Source: Lophius americanus
Taxonomy: Eukaryota; Chordata; Actinopteri; Lophiiformes; Lophiidae
Length of the DNA stretch: 64,000 bases
NCBI GenBank assembly: GCA_037951165.1
Contig: JBBDHG010000043.1
Coordinates: 2,788,501-2,852,500 of the forward strand
Direction: 5' to 3'
Shown: in pieces, positions 44,940 through 57,274 of the stretch
Numbering within the stretch: position 1 is the stretch's first letter
How the letters are laid out: every line of letters starts with the position of its first letter
Made by a program: the position numbers and the translations under genes
Notes under the pieces: model-generated
The model's database searches: none
What the model saw: the letters and a program-made list of their open reading frames with translations, nothing else
Told to the model about the DNA's origin: nothing

Positions 44940-46310
44940 TAATAATATTAATAATAATAATACATTTAAGTTATAACGCACTTAACATTTGGATCAAATC
45001 TCAAAGTGCTACAAGGTAAAAGCAGATAAAAGCATTGATTAAAATATAATAATAATTATATAAAAATATGACCGCTAAAAAGGAAAGTTTTAAGTCCTTT
45101 TTTAAATGTGTCAGTCATCTGTGGAGCCCTCAGATGGTCAGGAAGGGCATTCCAAAGACGAGGGGCAGCAGAACAGAAGGCCAGATCACCCATGGTGCTG
45201 AGCTTAGTCCGGGGATGGAGGAGGCGGTATGAGTTGGTAGAACGGAGGGATCGTGTTGAGGTCAGTGGGGTGAGTAGTTCTTTCAGGTAGGGGGGTGTGT
45301 TTCCATGGATACACTGGTGAGTGAGGAGAGAGATCTTATAATCAATCCTGGTGGAGATGGGAAGACAATGAAGGGAATGAAGAACTTGGTTGATGTGTTC
45401 GTGTTTACGAACTCTCATCAGGATCCTTGCATCACTGTTTTGAACATACTGCATTCTTTGAAGACTTTTATCAGGGATCCCGATGAGAAGTGATGAAGGT
45501 GGTTACAGTAATCCAGTCTGGAGGAGATAAACGCGTGGACCAGCTTTTCAGCATCACTTAATGTGAGTGAAGAACAGAGTTTGGAAATATTTCGGAGATG
45601 GTGAAAGGACATCTTGCAGATGTGTTTGATGTGGGATTCAAAAGTGAGTTGAGGGTCAAATCTTACGCCGAGGTTGGTGACTGATGAAGAAAGGGGAATG
45701 TCATGACCAGAGAAGGTAATACTGGTTATGGAGGAAGACTGGGTCTGATGTGGGGTGCCAATTGAAATTGCTTCGGTTTTGGAGCTGTTCAACTGGAGAA
45801 AGTTGCTTTTCATCCACACCTTTATCTCATCCAGACAAGCGCGGAGAGTTGACAGGGGAGATGATGATGACGATGAGGATGGAGAGGCTGAGGAGGAACA
45901 TGTGTCAGTTTTTATGTAGATTTGCGTGTCATCAGCATAGCAACGGAATGAGAGTCCATATTGACTGATGACATGGCCAAGGGGGAGCTTGTACAGTATG
46001 AAGAGAATGGGGCCAAGGACTGATCCCTGGGGGACCCCTCTGTGAAATTATTACAGTGCTCTTCTGTCATTTCTGTAAGTGGGGGACTTTGTGGTTTAAG
46101 CAGATGATTGATAGTGGAAACTTCTGCTTAGAATTTCCAGGACTGGTTTTGATGATGTTGGAGTACAACAGTGACCGAGCCTCTCTAAGGGACTTTGAGT
46201 AGACCTTTTGGTGTCCCCGAAAGGCTAGCTTGTGGACAGTGAGACCTGAAGCCTTGTAATGCCGCTCAAGGGCACGCCCAGCTGCCTCCTGTTGAGAGGA
46301 GTCCAAACAT
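44940..46310 (-). mobile_element. L2-clade LINE (non-LTR retrotransposon), internally deleted
   Basis: On the minus strand, 46306-46067 encodes the endonuclease-to-RT linker (ALERHYKASGLTVHKLAFRG, SLREARSLLYSNI), then EHCNNF near 46050. The next residues are GVPQGSVLGPILFILYKLPL, LSFRCYADDTQIYI with the catalytic YADD, KTEAISIG, NLGVRFDPQLTFESHIKHIC and SRLDYCNHLH. The C-terminal segment with LKELLTPLTSTRSLRST and LWNALPDHLRAPQ follows, then a 3' tail (45010-44940) of CTTTGAGATTTGATCCAAAT and (TTA)n. The N-terminal half of the RT domain between CNNF and GVPQGS is missing, and at least one frame break lies near 45454, so the copy is inactive. Endonuclease sequence is not seen upstream. Confidence 0.93.
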
Positions 46311-46479
46311 CACACTTCGACCCAGAACTCTACCTGGAGGGCTGTGGACCGCCCAGTAGCAAGCGAGTGGTTCTTCTGGTCTTCTGGCAGGTGTGAATGT
46401 GAGTCAGTCTGTGTGAGGCGGAGTGTAACCCGAGCACACGAGGAAGGGAAAAGAATAAGGTTTCCATGAGGAAACTACT

Positions 46480-46545
46480 AATAGCTTGTCCGGCGGTGAG
46501 ACTGGTTAGTGTTCGATGCCGCTAGTTTGAGTCCTGGGGGAGATT
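46480..46545 (+). repeat. tRNA-like SINE head (candidate)
   Basis: GGCGGTGAGACTGGTTAGTG followed by TTCGATGCCGC and TAGTTTGAGTCCTGGGG has an A-box-like TGGTTAGTG and a B-box-like GTTTGAGTCCT at SINE spacing. Cloverleaf pairing is not evident, so I do not call a tRNA. Confidence 0.35.
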
Positions 46546-48818
46546 TAATGCATTAAACAGCAGCATGAAGTTATTTATTTTCCAGTAGGGTGATATATGC
46601 TGATGTGTGAGAACGCCATAGTAGCACCTCAGGGGAAATTGTCAAATGTGTGGATGGGGTTTGATGTAGCATATATGCAGGTATCACATCTGTCTGCCTG
46701 TGATGTGAAGTATGTCAACATAAGGATGACTGCAAGTGTCATGAAGACGTTATGAAAGTTTTACACCAGCTGGGAAATAATAGGCAACCAAAGAGTGAAA
46801 ATTTAAGTGAGATGCAAAATAGATGAGAATACTTTTTGGGTCAATCAAAAGTCTACACTTTAATGATAATTCTGTGCTTATGCAACATAGCTTCTATGTC
46901 CTTAAGGTGTATTTTATTTAATGGCCTACTCTGATACTACTATTGACCAGATTCAGTGTATAAGTGTGCTCTCATACATCTTTCCAGCCGGCATTCTCAG
47001 ACCAGCCCAGAAGTTGAGTGTGGAACAAAGGATACTTCTAACCCATAATGGTCACCATCTTAGCGAGACGGCAGACGGGGAGGGTCTTACAAGACTCTTC
47101 AAGCTTGCTGAAATGGCGGCCGAGGAGATGGCAGTTTGAATGGAGAATAATAGAGCACCATCTTAAGGTTGTTCCCATTTCACACTAATAGAAGAGGACA
47201 TCAACTGTTAGTCACACGAAAAATCCAGTAGATATTTTTGAAAGGATACGTGCAAAGTTCCCGGTCAATTCTTACAGACGTCCTTGAGGGGAAGTGCACT
47301 GCTGCAGTGATCATTTATTCCCTATGTGAGTAAATATGTTTATATACCTCTAGGAGTCTATTGGGTTAATGCAGGGTGAACATGTGACTATAACATCAGT
47401 CAGACATCATTTTAAAATAACTTTACTGTAGTGAATTTAATTTCAATCAGAAAAGACGAGATGTCGAAAAGATAAATGATTTATTCCAACAGCATAATGA
47501 GTCTATCTTTGGCGCTCAGACTCCTCCGTGAGATTTTAATTGAAGGGTCTCTGCCCTGAGCAGCAGCATGGAATATAGTCTGAATACTGGTGGTGGTGGC
47601 TTATGACTCTGCTGAGGCTGATGAATGATGACACGGATGAATCTTTGAGGACTAGGTGGAGATGGAGAGGTGGAGGGCGTGGGAAGCAGCAGCGTGCAAG
47701 AACAATGTGGATGGAGACGGTCATGATTTAAGACAGGAGCCGATGGTGATGAGGTGATGACGAGGAAACGCCTGCATGTCAGACAGTGACAGGATGGATT
47801 AGGTTATCTGTGAGGGAGCAGCTGTTATCAGTTAATGCCCCCTGCCATGAAGCAGGACACTGAGACGAAGAATGTGAGAAAGGTTTGCATAACAGAGTGG
47901 GATGAGCAGTAATTGTGGCTGAACTATGAGGAAAGTCTTTCTGACCGAACTTTTGCTGGATCTCCATTTAAAAAAAATAAAAAATATTATTAGTTGAATC
48001 TCCATATTTTTTTAAACATTTTTCCAAATTAAAATTAGGAACATTATTTCTTTAAATTTGATTACTAAAATATACATTAAGTGTTATTATAGAAGTAAAG
48101 TCAGAAGTCTGACTTTATTTTGAACTTTATTTTCCAGAAAACATTCAGAATTCTTTTTTTTTTTAAACATACTTAAGATCGTTTGATTTTTCTTTTTTTA
48201 TGACATTACTTTTTCTCTGTTATTGTTAAAGTTTTTTTACATATATAATTCTGAATGTATGCCGAATTATATCCCGAAAGTCCAGGGAACCCAGCTGAAT
48301 TCTAGTGAGGGCCCTGAAGTAACCTTTCTTTGTCTGTCTTGTATTTCAACTGCTATTACTACCATTTACAGGAAAATAAGATATTCAGTGTGACAACCAT
48401 TATGTAGAACACAAATAGAGAAAACAAAATGGGTTGAGAAAACACTGACATCAGGCTTTTTCTTTGTGGTTGATGTTTTTTTTTCATCTTTCCTTTCGGT
48501 GTCATCTTCTTCGTTGTTGCACGTTTGTCGCACGTTTATAAGTTAGCGAATAAAAGTAAAAAGCTGTCAGAGAAGTGTGCGAATGCAGCAGAGGTCATTA
48601 ATCTGTAGTTTTGACGTGAGGCTCCACCTAGGAGGAGGCAAACAGAGTGTAATGTTTATATCTTCCTGGGAAGCTTTGTGATAAGTTACACTTCCATACA
48701 TAAGTCTGTGTTAACCAGTGAAAGATTTTGTTTGTTGAACATCACTGCTGAACAAACACTCTCCACACACAGCTCTGACAGGAAACCGGACAACTAGGGA
48801 GAACTCTCTCTCCCCCAC
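46546..48818. other. No recognised element
   Basis: AT-rich, with T runs at 48150-48165 and 48478-48484. Short frames have no domain support. Confidence 0.4.
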
Positions 48819-48834
48819 CTCTCTCTCTCTCTCT
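48819..48834. repeat. (CT)8 microsatellite
   Basis: Short CT run embedded in a C/T-rich tract. Confidence 0.9.
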
Positions 48835-48839
48835 GTCTT

Positions 48840-50185
48840 TCTTTCCCTCCTCCCTTTGCATGTTTTTGGGCATCTTTAAATATAAATGTAATATTTATAT
48901 TACGTTACATTTTATATATTAAAGAGGATCACAAATATTATTTTCTATATATTTCAATATTGATTATTTTATGAAATAAAGTACTTTGCTCTAAAACTGT
49001 TAATTCTTATTATTATTTTATCCTTGGTGTTGCCACAAATACCAAACAATATTTCTCACACCAAATATGCAAACACATCACACAGAGAATATTAATGTGT
49101 CTATGTTTTGTTATTTGCATCTGTTAATTGTTGTTATTTATCCGAATTTCACCAATAATAACAACAGAATTATCCTTTTTTTAGGAGCAACTCAGCTTGT
49201 TTAATTTGTTGTTTTGTCCTCTCGTGGCTCGCTATTGTCAGGTCTAAATGCGCTCCAGGGTGTGTCGGCGTTCAGTAACATCACTGTAGGGTGCCATTAA
49301 CAGTAAATAAAATGCTTTTCGGGCTGATGCTAAGTTACTTTTAAAAGCCCGTGAAAAACAAGTGTGAAGTGTTTTTCTGTAGCATAAATATCTTGACTTT
49401 TATTGAGTTAGCGACATCAACAGTACAAATAAGTTAGATAACTTATCTGTTTGACAAAAAAAAGGAATTTGCTACTTGGACCAATTGGGAAGGAATAGTT
49501 TAACCAAATTTGATTGATGGTGCTGAAAACCTCCTGCAGTGTCCCCGAGAACACTGGAGCAGTGCCTTAATAATATTCTTCCTGTTTTTGATTTGTGGAA
49601 ATATTTCCTCAAATAAGCCCTGACATTTCAAAAAAAAAAAAGCAAGAAGAGTGAAAGTTAATAGAAATAAATGACGTTGGATATCCAGAATCACATCCAC
49701 CTCCGCAGACATTTGTCTGTTCCCATACAGCCCCAGATTTGAAGGATTGATTAAGAAAGAAAATGGCTTTCCAAGGTAATTATTGGCATTTTGACCAGTT
49801 AAATGTTTCAGTCACAGAGGTTATCTCAAACCATTTGTTCTTTCAAGGCCTGCACACCAGACGCTTAATATACCTGCTTCCCTGCACGGCCAAATCAAAT
49901 TAAGAAGAGAATGCAATGTGTAGAATATGAATTTATATTTTTCACCACATTTTCTCCCCAATACACTTGAGTTCCTGTTGATACGAGTAGTGGAGTCAAA
50001 CTCTGCCAGAAAATATGGAGCGGTATACTGTGGGGAACAGCAGATTAGGGGAAAACACGAGATAAACGGTGACAGGGCAAATCAATAGAGTTCTTCAGTA
50101 CGAAAAGAAAATAACTGATTACTACCAGTTTCAATAAAAAATATCACTTCAATAAGCCATTAAGAAACATCAGAAGCAGGAAGTT
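48840..50185. other. No recognised element
   Basis: Very AT-rich. No gene or transposon signal recognised. Confidence 0.4.
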
Positions 50186-50189
50186 GGCC

Positions 50190-50790
50190 CATCTCACGGC
50201 CTAATCCATACACAGCCTCCACAAAAAGAACTTTATACAAGTTAAGCCTGGAGGTGGGAGTGTGACGTTGTGGGGATGCTTTAGCGCTTCAGGGGCAGGA
50301 TGACTCGCCATAATTGAGAGAATCATAATAATAATAATAGTTATAGTAATAGTTAATATTGCTAATCGAATCATGATCTTAATGAGGAATCTCTGAAGGA
50401 GAACATCGGGTCTTCTCTGTGAGTTGAAGCTGAAGTGCAACTGGTTCATGCAGTAAGAAAGACGGAATGAGTCCAGCTCCGAATCAATTATTAAGTTAAA
50501 GTTTTGGAGAGATCTAGTCAAACCTGGACTTGAATCCTACTGACATGCTGCTGTGGAACCTCAGGAGCAGTTAATGCTCATTAACCCTTCAATGTGCACA
50601 AAAGCAGTTCTGCAAAGAGGAGTGGGCCAAAATTCCTTCACAAAAACATAAGATACTGATGTCCAGGTATCATTAGCGCTCGTTGAAGCTGCTGCTGAAG
50701 GAGGAACAATTAGCTGTCAGATTCAAGGGGCAAAGACCCTTACATTGGTCATGTAGTGATGAGATAACTGTTTTACTTAAATTGTGTTTT
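50190..50790 (+). pseudogene. Tc1-like (Sleeping Beauty-type) transposase remnant
   Basis: At 50241 the plus strand encodes VKPGGGSVTLWGCFSASGAG, then a stop. This is the diagnostic Tc1 block 'KxGGGSIMLWGCFSSAG'. Further on, AACCTGGACTTGAATCCTAC and TGACATGCTGCTGTGGAACC correspond to the 'PDLNPIEMLWND' region, and TCTGCAAAGAGGAGTGGGCC, AAAATTCCTTC to 'FCKEEWAKIPP'. GGAGGAACAATTAGCTGTCA matches the family's coding end. Frames are broken by an inserted (ATA)n at 50324-50339 and other indels. It is a different Tc1 lineage from the ACACCGATCAGCC copies. Confidence 0.85.
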
Positions 50791-50949
50791 GTTTTTTAAT
50801 CAGTACTCAGCTTGGTGTATGTTCGAAATGTTCCGATCTGACACAGTTGTGCTTAATTTTATGGTTCCGCACCTTTCTTCAGAAGGACCCAAACAAAATG
50901 AGTATGTTAGTTAACATGCTACTCCTTTATTACTTTAATTGCTCTTACT

Positions 50950-50971
50950 TATAATAATAATAATAATAATA
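50950..50971. repeat. (ATA)n microsatellite
   Basis: About seven TAA/ATA units. Confidence 0.9.
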
Positions 50972-50979
50972 CATTTGAT

Positions 50980-51630
50980 TTTTTGCACTTTCCTTACCAT
51001 GATCATTGACTTTTGCTCACTTAAATACTTTTTTAAACTCTGAATAACAACAGATAACGAGTGACTCAGGCTGCTGGTGATGGTGATTATGGTGGGGGCA
51101 GGTAATTCACAGACCTTGTTTAAATTTAGAATTTAAAAGAAATACATTTTAGATTAGCCTCCTTAGACCAATTTGCACAGTGAATTTATTTGTGTTTACC
51201 TCCTTAACACAATGACGAGGAGATCATTTTTCTACTCTTGTCAACCGCAACAGCCCCCACTGGGATTATAAGCGCAGCCCCCCTGGTAAAGTGTTGGTCC
51301 TCACTATTTCATTGATCACTGAGCTGTCAGATTAGAGATATACTGAGAAGATAAAAGCGTCGTGCAGTAAAACTGTCGGCAACTCCTTCTGGCTAAAGCA
51401 ATCAAGACACATTTCTTAACTATTTATAGAAAACTAATGAATGCATATACTATATATATGACAGTATACACGTATATTTGGACACTTCCCCTCGACGGTG
51501 CATGCAGCCTTAACACACAAGCACAAGGAAGATACGTCGACACCTTGAAGAAGAGAAGCATGAATCTTTTAAAGAGATTTGAAATCCACTCATCGTTTCA
51601 TGGCAGATAGAAGCGATCCCCATGCACTAG
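50980..51630. other. No recognised element
   Basis: AT-rich with no gene, repeat family or structure recognised. Confidence 0.4.
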
Positions 51631-51633
51631 AGA

Positions 51634-51636
<3 letters not shown>

Positions 51637-51667
<31 letters not shown>

Positions 51668-51672
51668 TGTGT
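51637..51672. repeat. (GT)n microsatellite
   Basis: GT run with one GTTT interruption near 51664. Confidence 0.93.
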
Positions 51673-52169
51673 TCGTGCATGGTGACAAGCACACCTGAAG
51701 CTGAGTAATAGCGGCGGTGAGGTGGAGCTCAAGACCCCTGTGAGCACTGAGATGGTGGCCGGCTGTCACTCAAACAGAGGCCGGCCCTGCTTGCTTTCTC
51801 TCATTTTTTTTTCACTTTATGCATGTTGTTAAGGTATGATGATAAGATTTGTCCATTATATATCACCAGCCCACAGGTTATATCACTCAGAAAGACATTT
51901 TAATGTTATATAATCGTCACATTTGCATAAAGGTCTTCATGCATGGCTTTGTAAAGAGGGCCCTGCCTTATTATCTTAAAAAGCCAGCCGTGAGCAAAGA
52001 CATTAAACCACAAAGTTCAACCTACCGGTGATGCTCGAGGCAAAGCCTGGTTGTAAGTAGGGTTCATCCTCCGTCGATCATTTACATATGTCCACGCTCT
52101 CATGAAAATCCATTCCATTGCTGAGATATTTCAATCTAGACCAAAGTAGTGAACACTTCAGCAGACTAA

Positions 52170-52225
52170 CATGCACCAAGGCAATGCTTGTTGCCTTGGT
52201 GCAACAAGCATTGCCTTGGTGCATG
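52170..52225. other. Perfect hairpin with 25-bp arms
   Basis: Arm 52170-52194 is the exact reverse complement of 52201-52225, separated by the 6-nt loop cttggt. Within it TTGCCTTGGTGCA occurs twice in direct orientation, so the loop resembles part of the stem. No transposon family recognised. Confidence 0.95.
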
Positions 52226-52599
52226 CAACCTGTTGAAAATGATCAGTGGATCTTAGTTTACCGGGCATTATACGGCTCATGTACGAGATTCCATTATTGC
52301 AATAGGGCTGAACAAATATGGCCAAAATGATCATCACACTTATTTTGATCAATTATGAGATATTTTTCAGAGCCATTTATTATTTTGGCGACATAAATGC
52401 TTTTTATTGTACTTTCAAAACAAAACAACACTTTTATTTCACATCTATGTTGTCCTGCCCACCTGATTACGTATAAATGTTTGCATCCTCCTTACCCATG
52501 GTGCTCAGGAGACACATGGCTTTTGTGATGTGTCAAATAAACACCATGAGTATTCATGAATTCATCTTGGTATTTGTGTCTAATGTCAACTGCTTCATT

Positions 52600-52710
52600 T
52601 TACTTTTACTTTTCTCCTGTTTTTCAATCAACTGTAAAGCACATTTAATAACATTTGAAATGATTTGAAATAAGCTATATAAATAAAGTTGGATTGGTTG
52701 ATTGATGAGT
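52600..52710 (+). mobile_element. LINE 3' tail
   Basis: AACTGTAAAGCACATTTAAT followed by GAAATAAGCTATATAAATAA and AGTTGGATTGGTTGATTGAT follows the fish non-LTR tail 'CTGTAAAGCACTTTG...AAGTGCTATATAAATAAAATTGGATTGGATTG'. Confidence 0.6.
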
Positions 52711-53314
52711 AAGTAGGATGGAATGTGATATCACTGGGGATTGAGCACTGGATAGATACTTTGTACAGGGTCGATGTTACTGATTTCTGAATTGATGATG
52801 GAAATTTCATTTTTGTAACGCAGTTTGTGTTGAGTGTTTAAGTGGTTGAAAAGGTTAGTTGTGTTGCTTTGCGGTGTAGACAGAACTCTCAAGAACGTTT
52901 TGCATATTTTGTGTTCTTTGTTAACATAATTTGCCCGCAATCTGAATTTATTCCAAATAATGTATGATGATATTCCACTTGTTCCCCCAGATGTTTAATC
53001 TTCCTTTCTTAAACTTCCATATTAATTGTATGGGCAGCACCCGGTAAATTTTTTCATGTGAAGTGATCTAGGGAGCTCTTGATTTGCCTTGCAATGACGA
53101 TCTCTATGTGAATTTTTCAACTCTCAGTTGTCTTTCTTAAATATATGCCTCTTTTACAGACGGATCTGTTATGACAGAAAAGACTCCTCCACGCTCAGAT
53201 AAGCATATGGTCATTTACAAAATACATCCTTCACACAGCATCTTTATCGCTTGTACAACACAATCCGATCAATTCAACTGTCATTATTTCAAAGACTTCA
53301 AAGGGAGGAGGTCT

Positions 53315-53445
53315 CTGGATGTGGTGAGAGGAGATGCAGTTGGTTGGTGTTACAGAGGATGATGCAGAGGACAGGAGAAGATGGAAACAGTTGGTCTGCT
53401 GTGGTGACCCCTAAAGGGAACAGCCGTAAGAAGGAGATTTTTTCA
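53315..53445 (+). mobile_element. LINE ORF2 C-terminal end fragment
   Basis: GCAGTTGGTTGGTGTTACAG, AGGATGATGCAGAGGACAGG and AGAAGATGGAAACAGTTGGT, with CTGTGGTGACCCCTAAAGGG and AACAGCCGTAAGAAG, give VGVTEDDAEDRRRWKQLVCC then GDP-stop-REQP. This is the 'DR-RW--L----DP' ending of a common fish LINE, whose consensus reads '...GATGCAGAAGATAGG-TTAGATGG...CGCTGTGGCGACCCCTAA-GGGA-CAGCCGAAAGAAG'. Confidence 0.7.
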
Positions 53446-53449
53446 AAGG

Positions 53450-56035
53450 GTTAAATTATGACTCATTTTCAATTTCAAGTCACATCAAGTGTATTATTTG
53501 GTTTTAAAGCAGCTTAAGCACCATGTTTGAGGGTAAGTCCAACACATTGTTTTTTTTAAATCAACCCTTCCTTATCTCCAGTATGACGTATGTCATTGTT
53601 CAAATTGTAAAATTTGAAAGTCAGTAAAATATTCTCCACATATAAAACAGTTTGTCAGGACGCAGCTTTTTTTCTACAGTCTATTGACCCGGCCCGGCTT
53701 CATTAAGGGCTGGGCTCGTTTTCAGGAGGAATCTGTGTCCACGTCCATCAAAAGCTGCAGCAGCCCATTTGTATTCATTTGCCGTTCCAAAGGCAAGACA
53801 TCCAGATGACTCTGCAAATCTCCTTAACACAAACCCAGGCTTCGCAGATTTTCACCGTTCCCAAACACTGAATCGAGGGGGTTTATGATCTGTCGGCCTG
53901 CACAGTTACGCCGCTACACGCGGCGTCGTTGACACAGAATGTTCTATGTCACGACAAACCGTTACCACTCGAGCTCGAATCACTGAAGCAGCCTCTGGAA
54001 CTGATCTGTCTCAGACAGTAATACAGAAAATTTGTTTTTGAATCTATAATTTCGTCCATTTTAAGGATTGAAAATGTCAGTGTCAGTGTTGATGAAACAA
54101 GACAAATAATGTAGGAGCTGCCGGTTGGTTGATTTTACTGCACATTACTGTCAAAGATTTAAAGGTCAGCTGCAGCAAAGTATAGTTGAATCCACGTGTC
54201 TGCAAGGCTCTGTCGTGCAATCATCTTAAAACAGGAATATTACAGACGTGAAGTCAGAATATGGCACTGTGATTCGAGTCAGGTAAAATTAGCAGCGTTC
54301 TGTCGGTGCACTGACAGGTGGGACACCAGAACAGGCACATTTTGAAGATCCAGCCTGCTTTGATATTTCTTTGCTTTCAGTCATTTTCCAATGTCATGAT
54401 GAGCGATATCAGAAGATAATTAAGGCATGTAAGAACGAGGGGTATGCTCCTTCTCTACAATCTAAAATACATTTAAAGGGATATTACGACACACTCAAAA
54501 GCATCAAACGTTCCTCCTTTGTAGGTTTGCTTTCGTACTGATTGCAGTACGTTGTGTATTTTAGTACTATTTCAGCATAACAACAAGATGTGGGAGCTGT
54601 ACATCCACTCTATACATGAAAAGTCTTATTCAACTAGAATGGAACACATGCTTTCTCCAAGGAACAATCCAACATGTCTGTTCAGCAAGCCTCACAACAT
54701 CCTCCACAAAGATTTATATTCAGCAGCTTTTACTCTATAATGGAGAACGTTATGATTTAAATTATCTCACAATGAAAGAAAGTGAAAAAAAACTGTTCCC
54801 GGATCCATCCCTTTATTGATCATCATCATCATCATCATTTATGTTTCCGCAACAACGTTCAACGCGTGCGTTGATGTACGGTTTGACTACAGTGGCGACC
54901 GAAACAGACCCATATTTTATTTTTTCTTTCCTGATTCTTCAACACCGCTGGACTGATAAATAAAAAGTAATGGATCTTATCGTCTTCTTCTCTCCACTTC
55001 TGTCAGGACCGGAGCATTTAGTCTTCACTAAAAAGCCACAGCTGCTCTCTCAACAAACTGAAAAATATCGTTTTTGAATTTTAGAAGCAGCAAAATACTG
55101 TCAGAAACCAGAGGCAGCTCTGTTTAGAAAATTGAAAGAGACTATCGATGAAACGAATAAAGTGGGGATAAAAACCCCAGGATTATTATTTGATCTAAAC
55201 TGTTCAAGATGAGATAGAACAAGATGCAGAAAAAAAAAGAAGATAAATACAAAAAATACTTTGAAACTCTGCAGCCAGACAAATGGATGTAAACATGGAT
55301 CAACCATAACATTCATGGATACCAAGTATCCCGTTTGCTGCCAAAACATCTCTACATATGTATTCTGAAGCTTTTGTATTAAAAAACAGCCTTAACTTTC
55401 TCATCTATTTATTGCTCTTGCAGATGCTCTAACCATCCATCACAATTTTAATCTAGATCGATAAAATCTAGAATTTCATTCCAAATCTTTCTGCATTTAA
55501 TTCAAAAATCTGATCTACCCTTCGATCCCATCGTCTAATGTCAGGCAGACACAAATCATAACCCTAATTCTATGAATAATGTTGTTTTTCTCTTGAAAAA
55601 GCTGTGTAAACAGAACCAACCCAAAAACAGGTAGTGTCAGGGTACGTGGTCAGACGGTCAGAGGACTTGATTAAAGTGTGTTCAGTCCACTTACCTATCT
55701 CATCATTTTAAGTTAGAAGATTTTAAGATGTTCAGAAGTGGTATGAATTTTTTTTTTAAAAGTCTACTTTTATTTTATTGAGGATTGTTACCAAACATCT
55801 CTAAGCCCAGTGGTTCTTTACAGGACCCAAGAACAGCCTGTTCTTTTATTCTTTCCTGTTTGTGTAAATGGGACAGAAGCAATTTAAACAAGAGAGAGTG
55901 TGATATTCCCAGAGTATTAAAGGTGATCTAGTTTCACTTATTTTAGGCCTTGCAGGTACGGATGACTGGTACATTGACGTATCTTTAATTCATTTTATTC
56001 ATGTCCAGCCGTTTTCTTTTTACTCATTGGGCTGG
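53450..56035. other. No recognised element
   Basis: Includes a (CAT)n at 54819-54838 and AT-rich sequence. No gene or transposon recognised. Confidence 0.4.
54819..54838. repeat. (ATC)n microsatellite
   Basis: About six CAT/ATC units. Confidence 0.93.
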
Positions 56036-56039
56036 GAGC

Positions 56040-56352
56040 ACTGGGTGGCGTGGTGGGCATCACTGTTACCTCATAGCATAGGGTTGAAATCCAGCGGGGA
56101 ACCTGGGGCCCTCCTGTGTTGAGTTTGCATGTTCTTCCTGTGTTTCTGCTCAGGTGCTACAGCTTCCTACCACTGTCCAAAGTGGATGCGGTAACATTTA
56201 CACCAAAGTGTCCATGGCGTGAATGTGGGCATGAACGGATGACTTGACCAATTTCACGAGGTGTTCCAATAATGGCCCATGTCAGCTGGGATTGGTGCCG
56301 GACCCCATAACCCTGAGCCGATAAGTGGTTATAGAAAAAGGATAGATGAATA
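56040..56352 (+). repeat. Near full-length SINE-like dispersed repeat
   Basis: In order: GGCGTGGTGGGCATCACTGT and TACCTCATAGCA (head), GGGGCCCTCCTGTGTTGAGT and TTGCATGTTCTTCCTGTGTT, then TCCTACCACTGTCCAAAG. The tail has CAGCTGGGATTGGTGCCGGA, CCCCATAACCCTGAG and GATAAGTGGTTATAGAAAAAGGAT. It matches, degraded, the abundant teleost repeat 'GGCACGGTGGTG-AGTGGTTAGCACTG..CCTCACAGC...TTTGCATGTTCTCCC...CTTCCTCCCACAGTCCAAA...GGATAAGCGGTTA'. An internal stretch (56195-56270) looks unrelated. Confidence 0.8.
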
Positions 56353-56584
56353 AGTGGATTCCTGTATATGTTTGGCATTTCAAAGTAAAATATCACAAAG
56401 AAATCACCTTTCTGATTGACTCTTTTTGAAATGACAGCGTGGAATGACTTACGATGTTTGTCGGAACACTAACAACGGATTCTTGTCCCTTTTGTGTTTA
56501 ATTTATCTTGGCTACGTCCCTGAGCGAGCAAGGAATGACAGTAAAGCGAAGGCGTTTTCCTATTGATGCTTTTCAAATTATGCC

Positions 56585-56601
56585 TTTTTTTTTTTTTTTT
56601 T
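56585..56601. repeat. (T)17 run
   Basis: Mononucleotide T run. Confidence 0.9.
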
Positions 56602-56609
56602 AAATAGTT

Positions 56610-57120
56610 GAAATAAGCGTGAAATACATGACAAAAACAAAAAAGTGACACAGAAGAAACATTATTAACAAACACATAGGAAATTAGATATCAATAAAAG
56701 GGAAAAGTGTGAAAATATAATACAATAAATAGGATGCAGCAGCCACTCTGAATCAGAGTGTTAAAATAGCGTAGGAAGGTCAAACATTGTTCAGGAGGCT
56801 GGAACAATGGCACAGCAGAATATGCTCCATCACAACAGTCTACTAAGCTGAGATGGCTCAAGGAATGAGTGAGATCTACAAGGACAAACGGAGGAGAGGT
56901 TTGTGTATTTTTAACCTGCTGTTACTGGAGAACTGTTCAGTTAACATCAAATCAACTTTGGAGGGCTGCGTTATTTTCCTCCCCGCGGCTAAGTCATTCA
57001 GATAATAAGGTTTCTCTCAATAACAGAGTCGACTGAGATAAAGTCAATTTACACTTTGAACACAAACATTAAAGGCCAAATTAATTAATGGGGATTATCA
57101 CATCTTGGAGAGGTTAATGA
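56610..57120. other. No recognised element
   Basis: AT-rich with no recognised feature. Confidence 0.4.
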
Positions 57121-57122
57121 AG

Positions 57123-57150
57123 GAGAGAGAGAGAGAAGGGGGGGGGGGGG
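57123..57150. repeat. (GA)n(G)13 low-complexity run
   Basis: GA dinucleotides (57123-57136) followed by 13 consecutive G (57138-57150). The G run is a potential slippage or quadruplex-prone site. Confidence 0.95.
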
Positions 57151-57274
57151 AGACCGTGACTGTTGTCTTTCTTGTTTGCCCACAAAAACATAGATACGTC
57201 AAAGTATGGACGAAAGTTCACATCTTCATGTTATGGAAGCTAGCAATGGAAAGTGACACGATTTTTTCCATTTT

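Noticed and set aside
45108..45968. Plus-strand frames of 60-72 codons
   Set aside because: Antisense shadows of the LINE reverse transcriptase.
45056..46306. Minus-strand frames as a host gene
   Set aside because: They encode YADD, GVPQGS and linker motifs of an L2-clade LINE, so they are transposon-derived and internally deleted.
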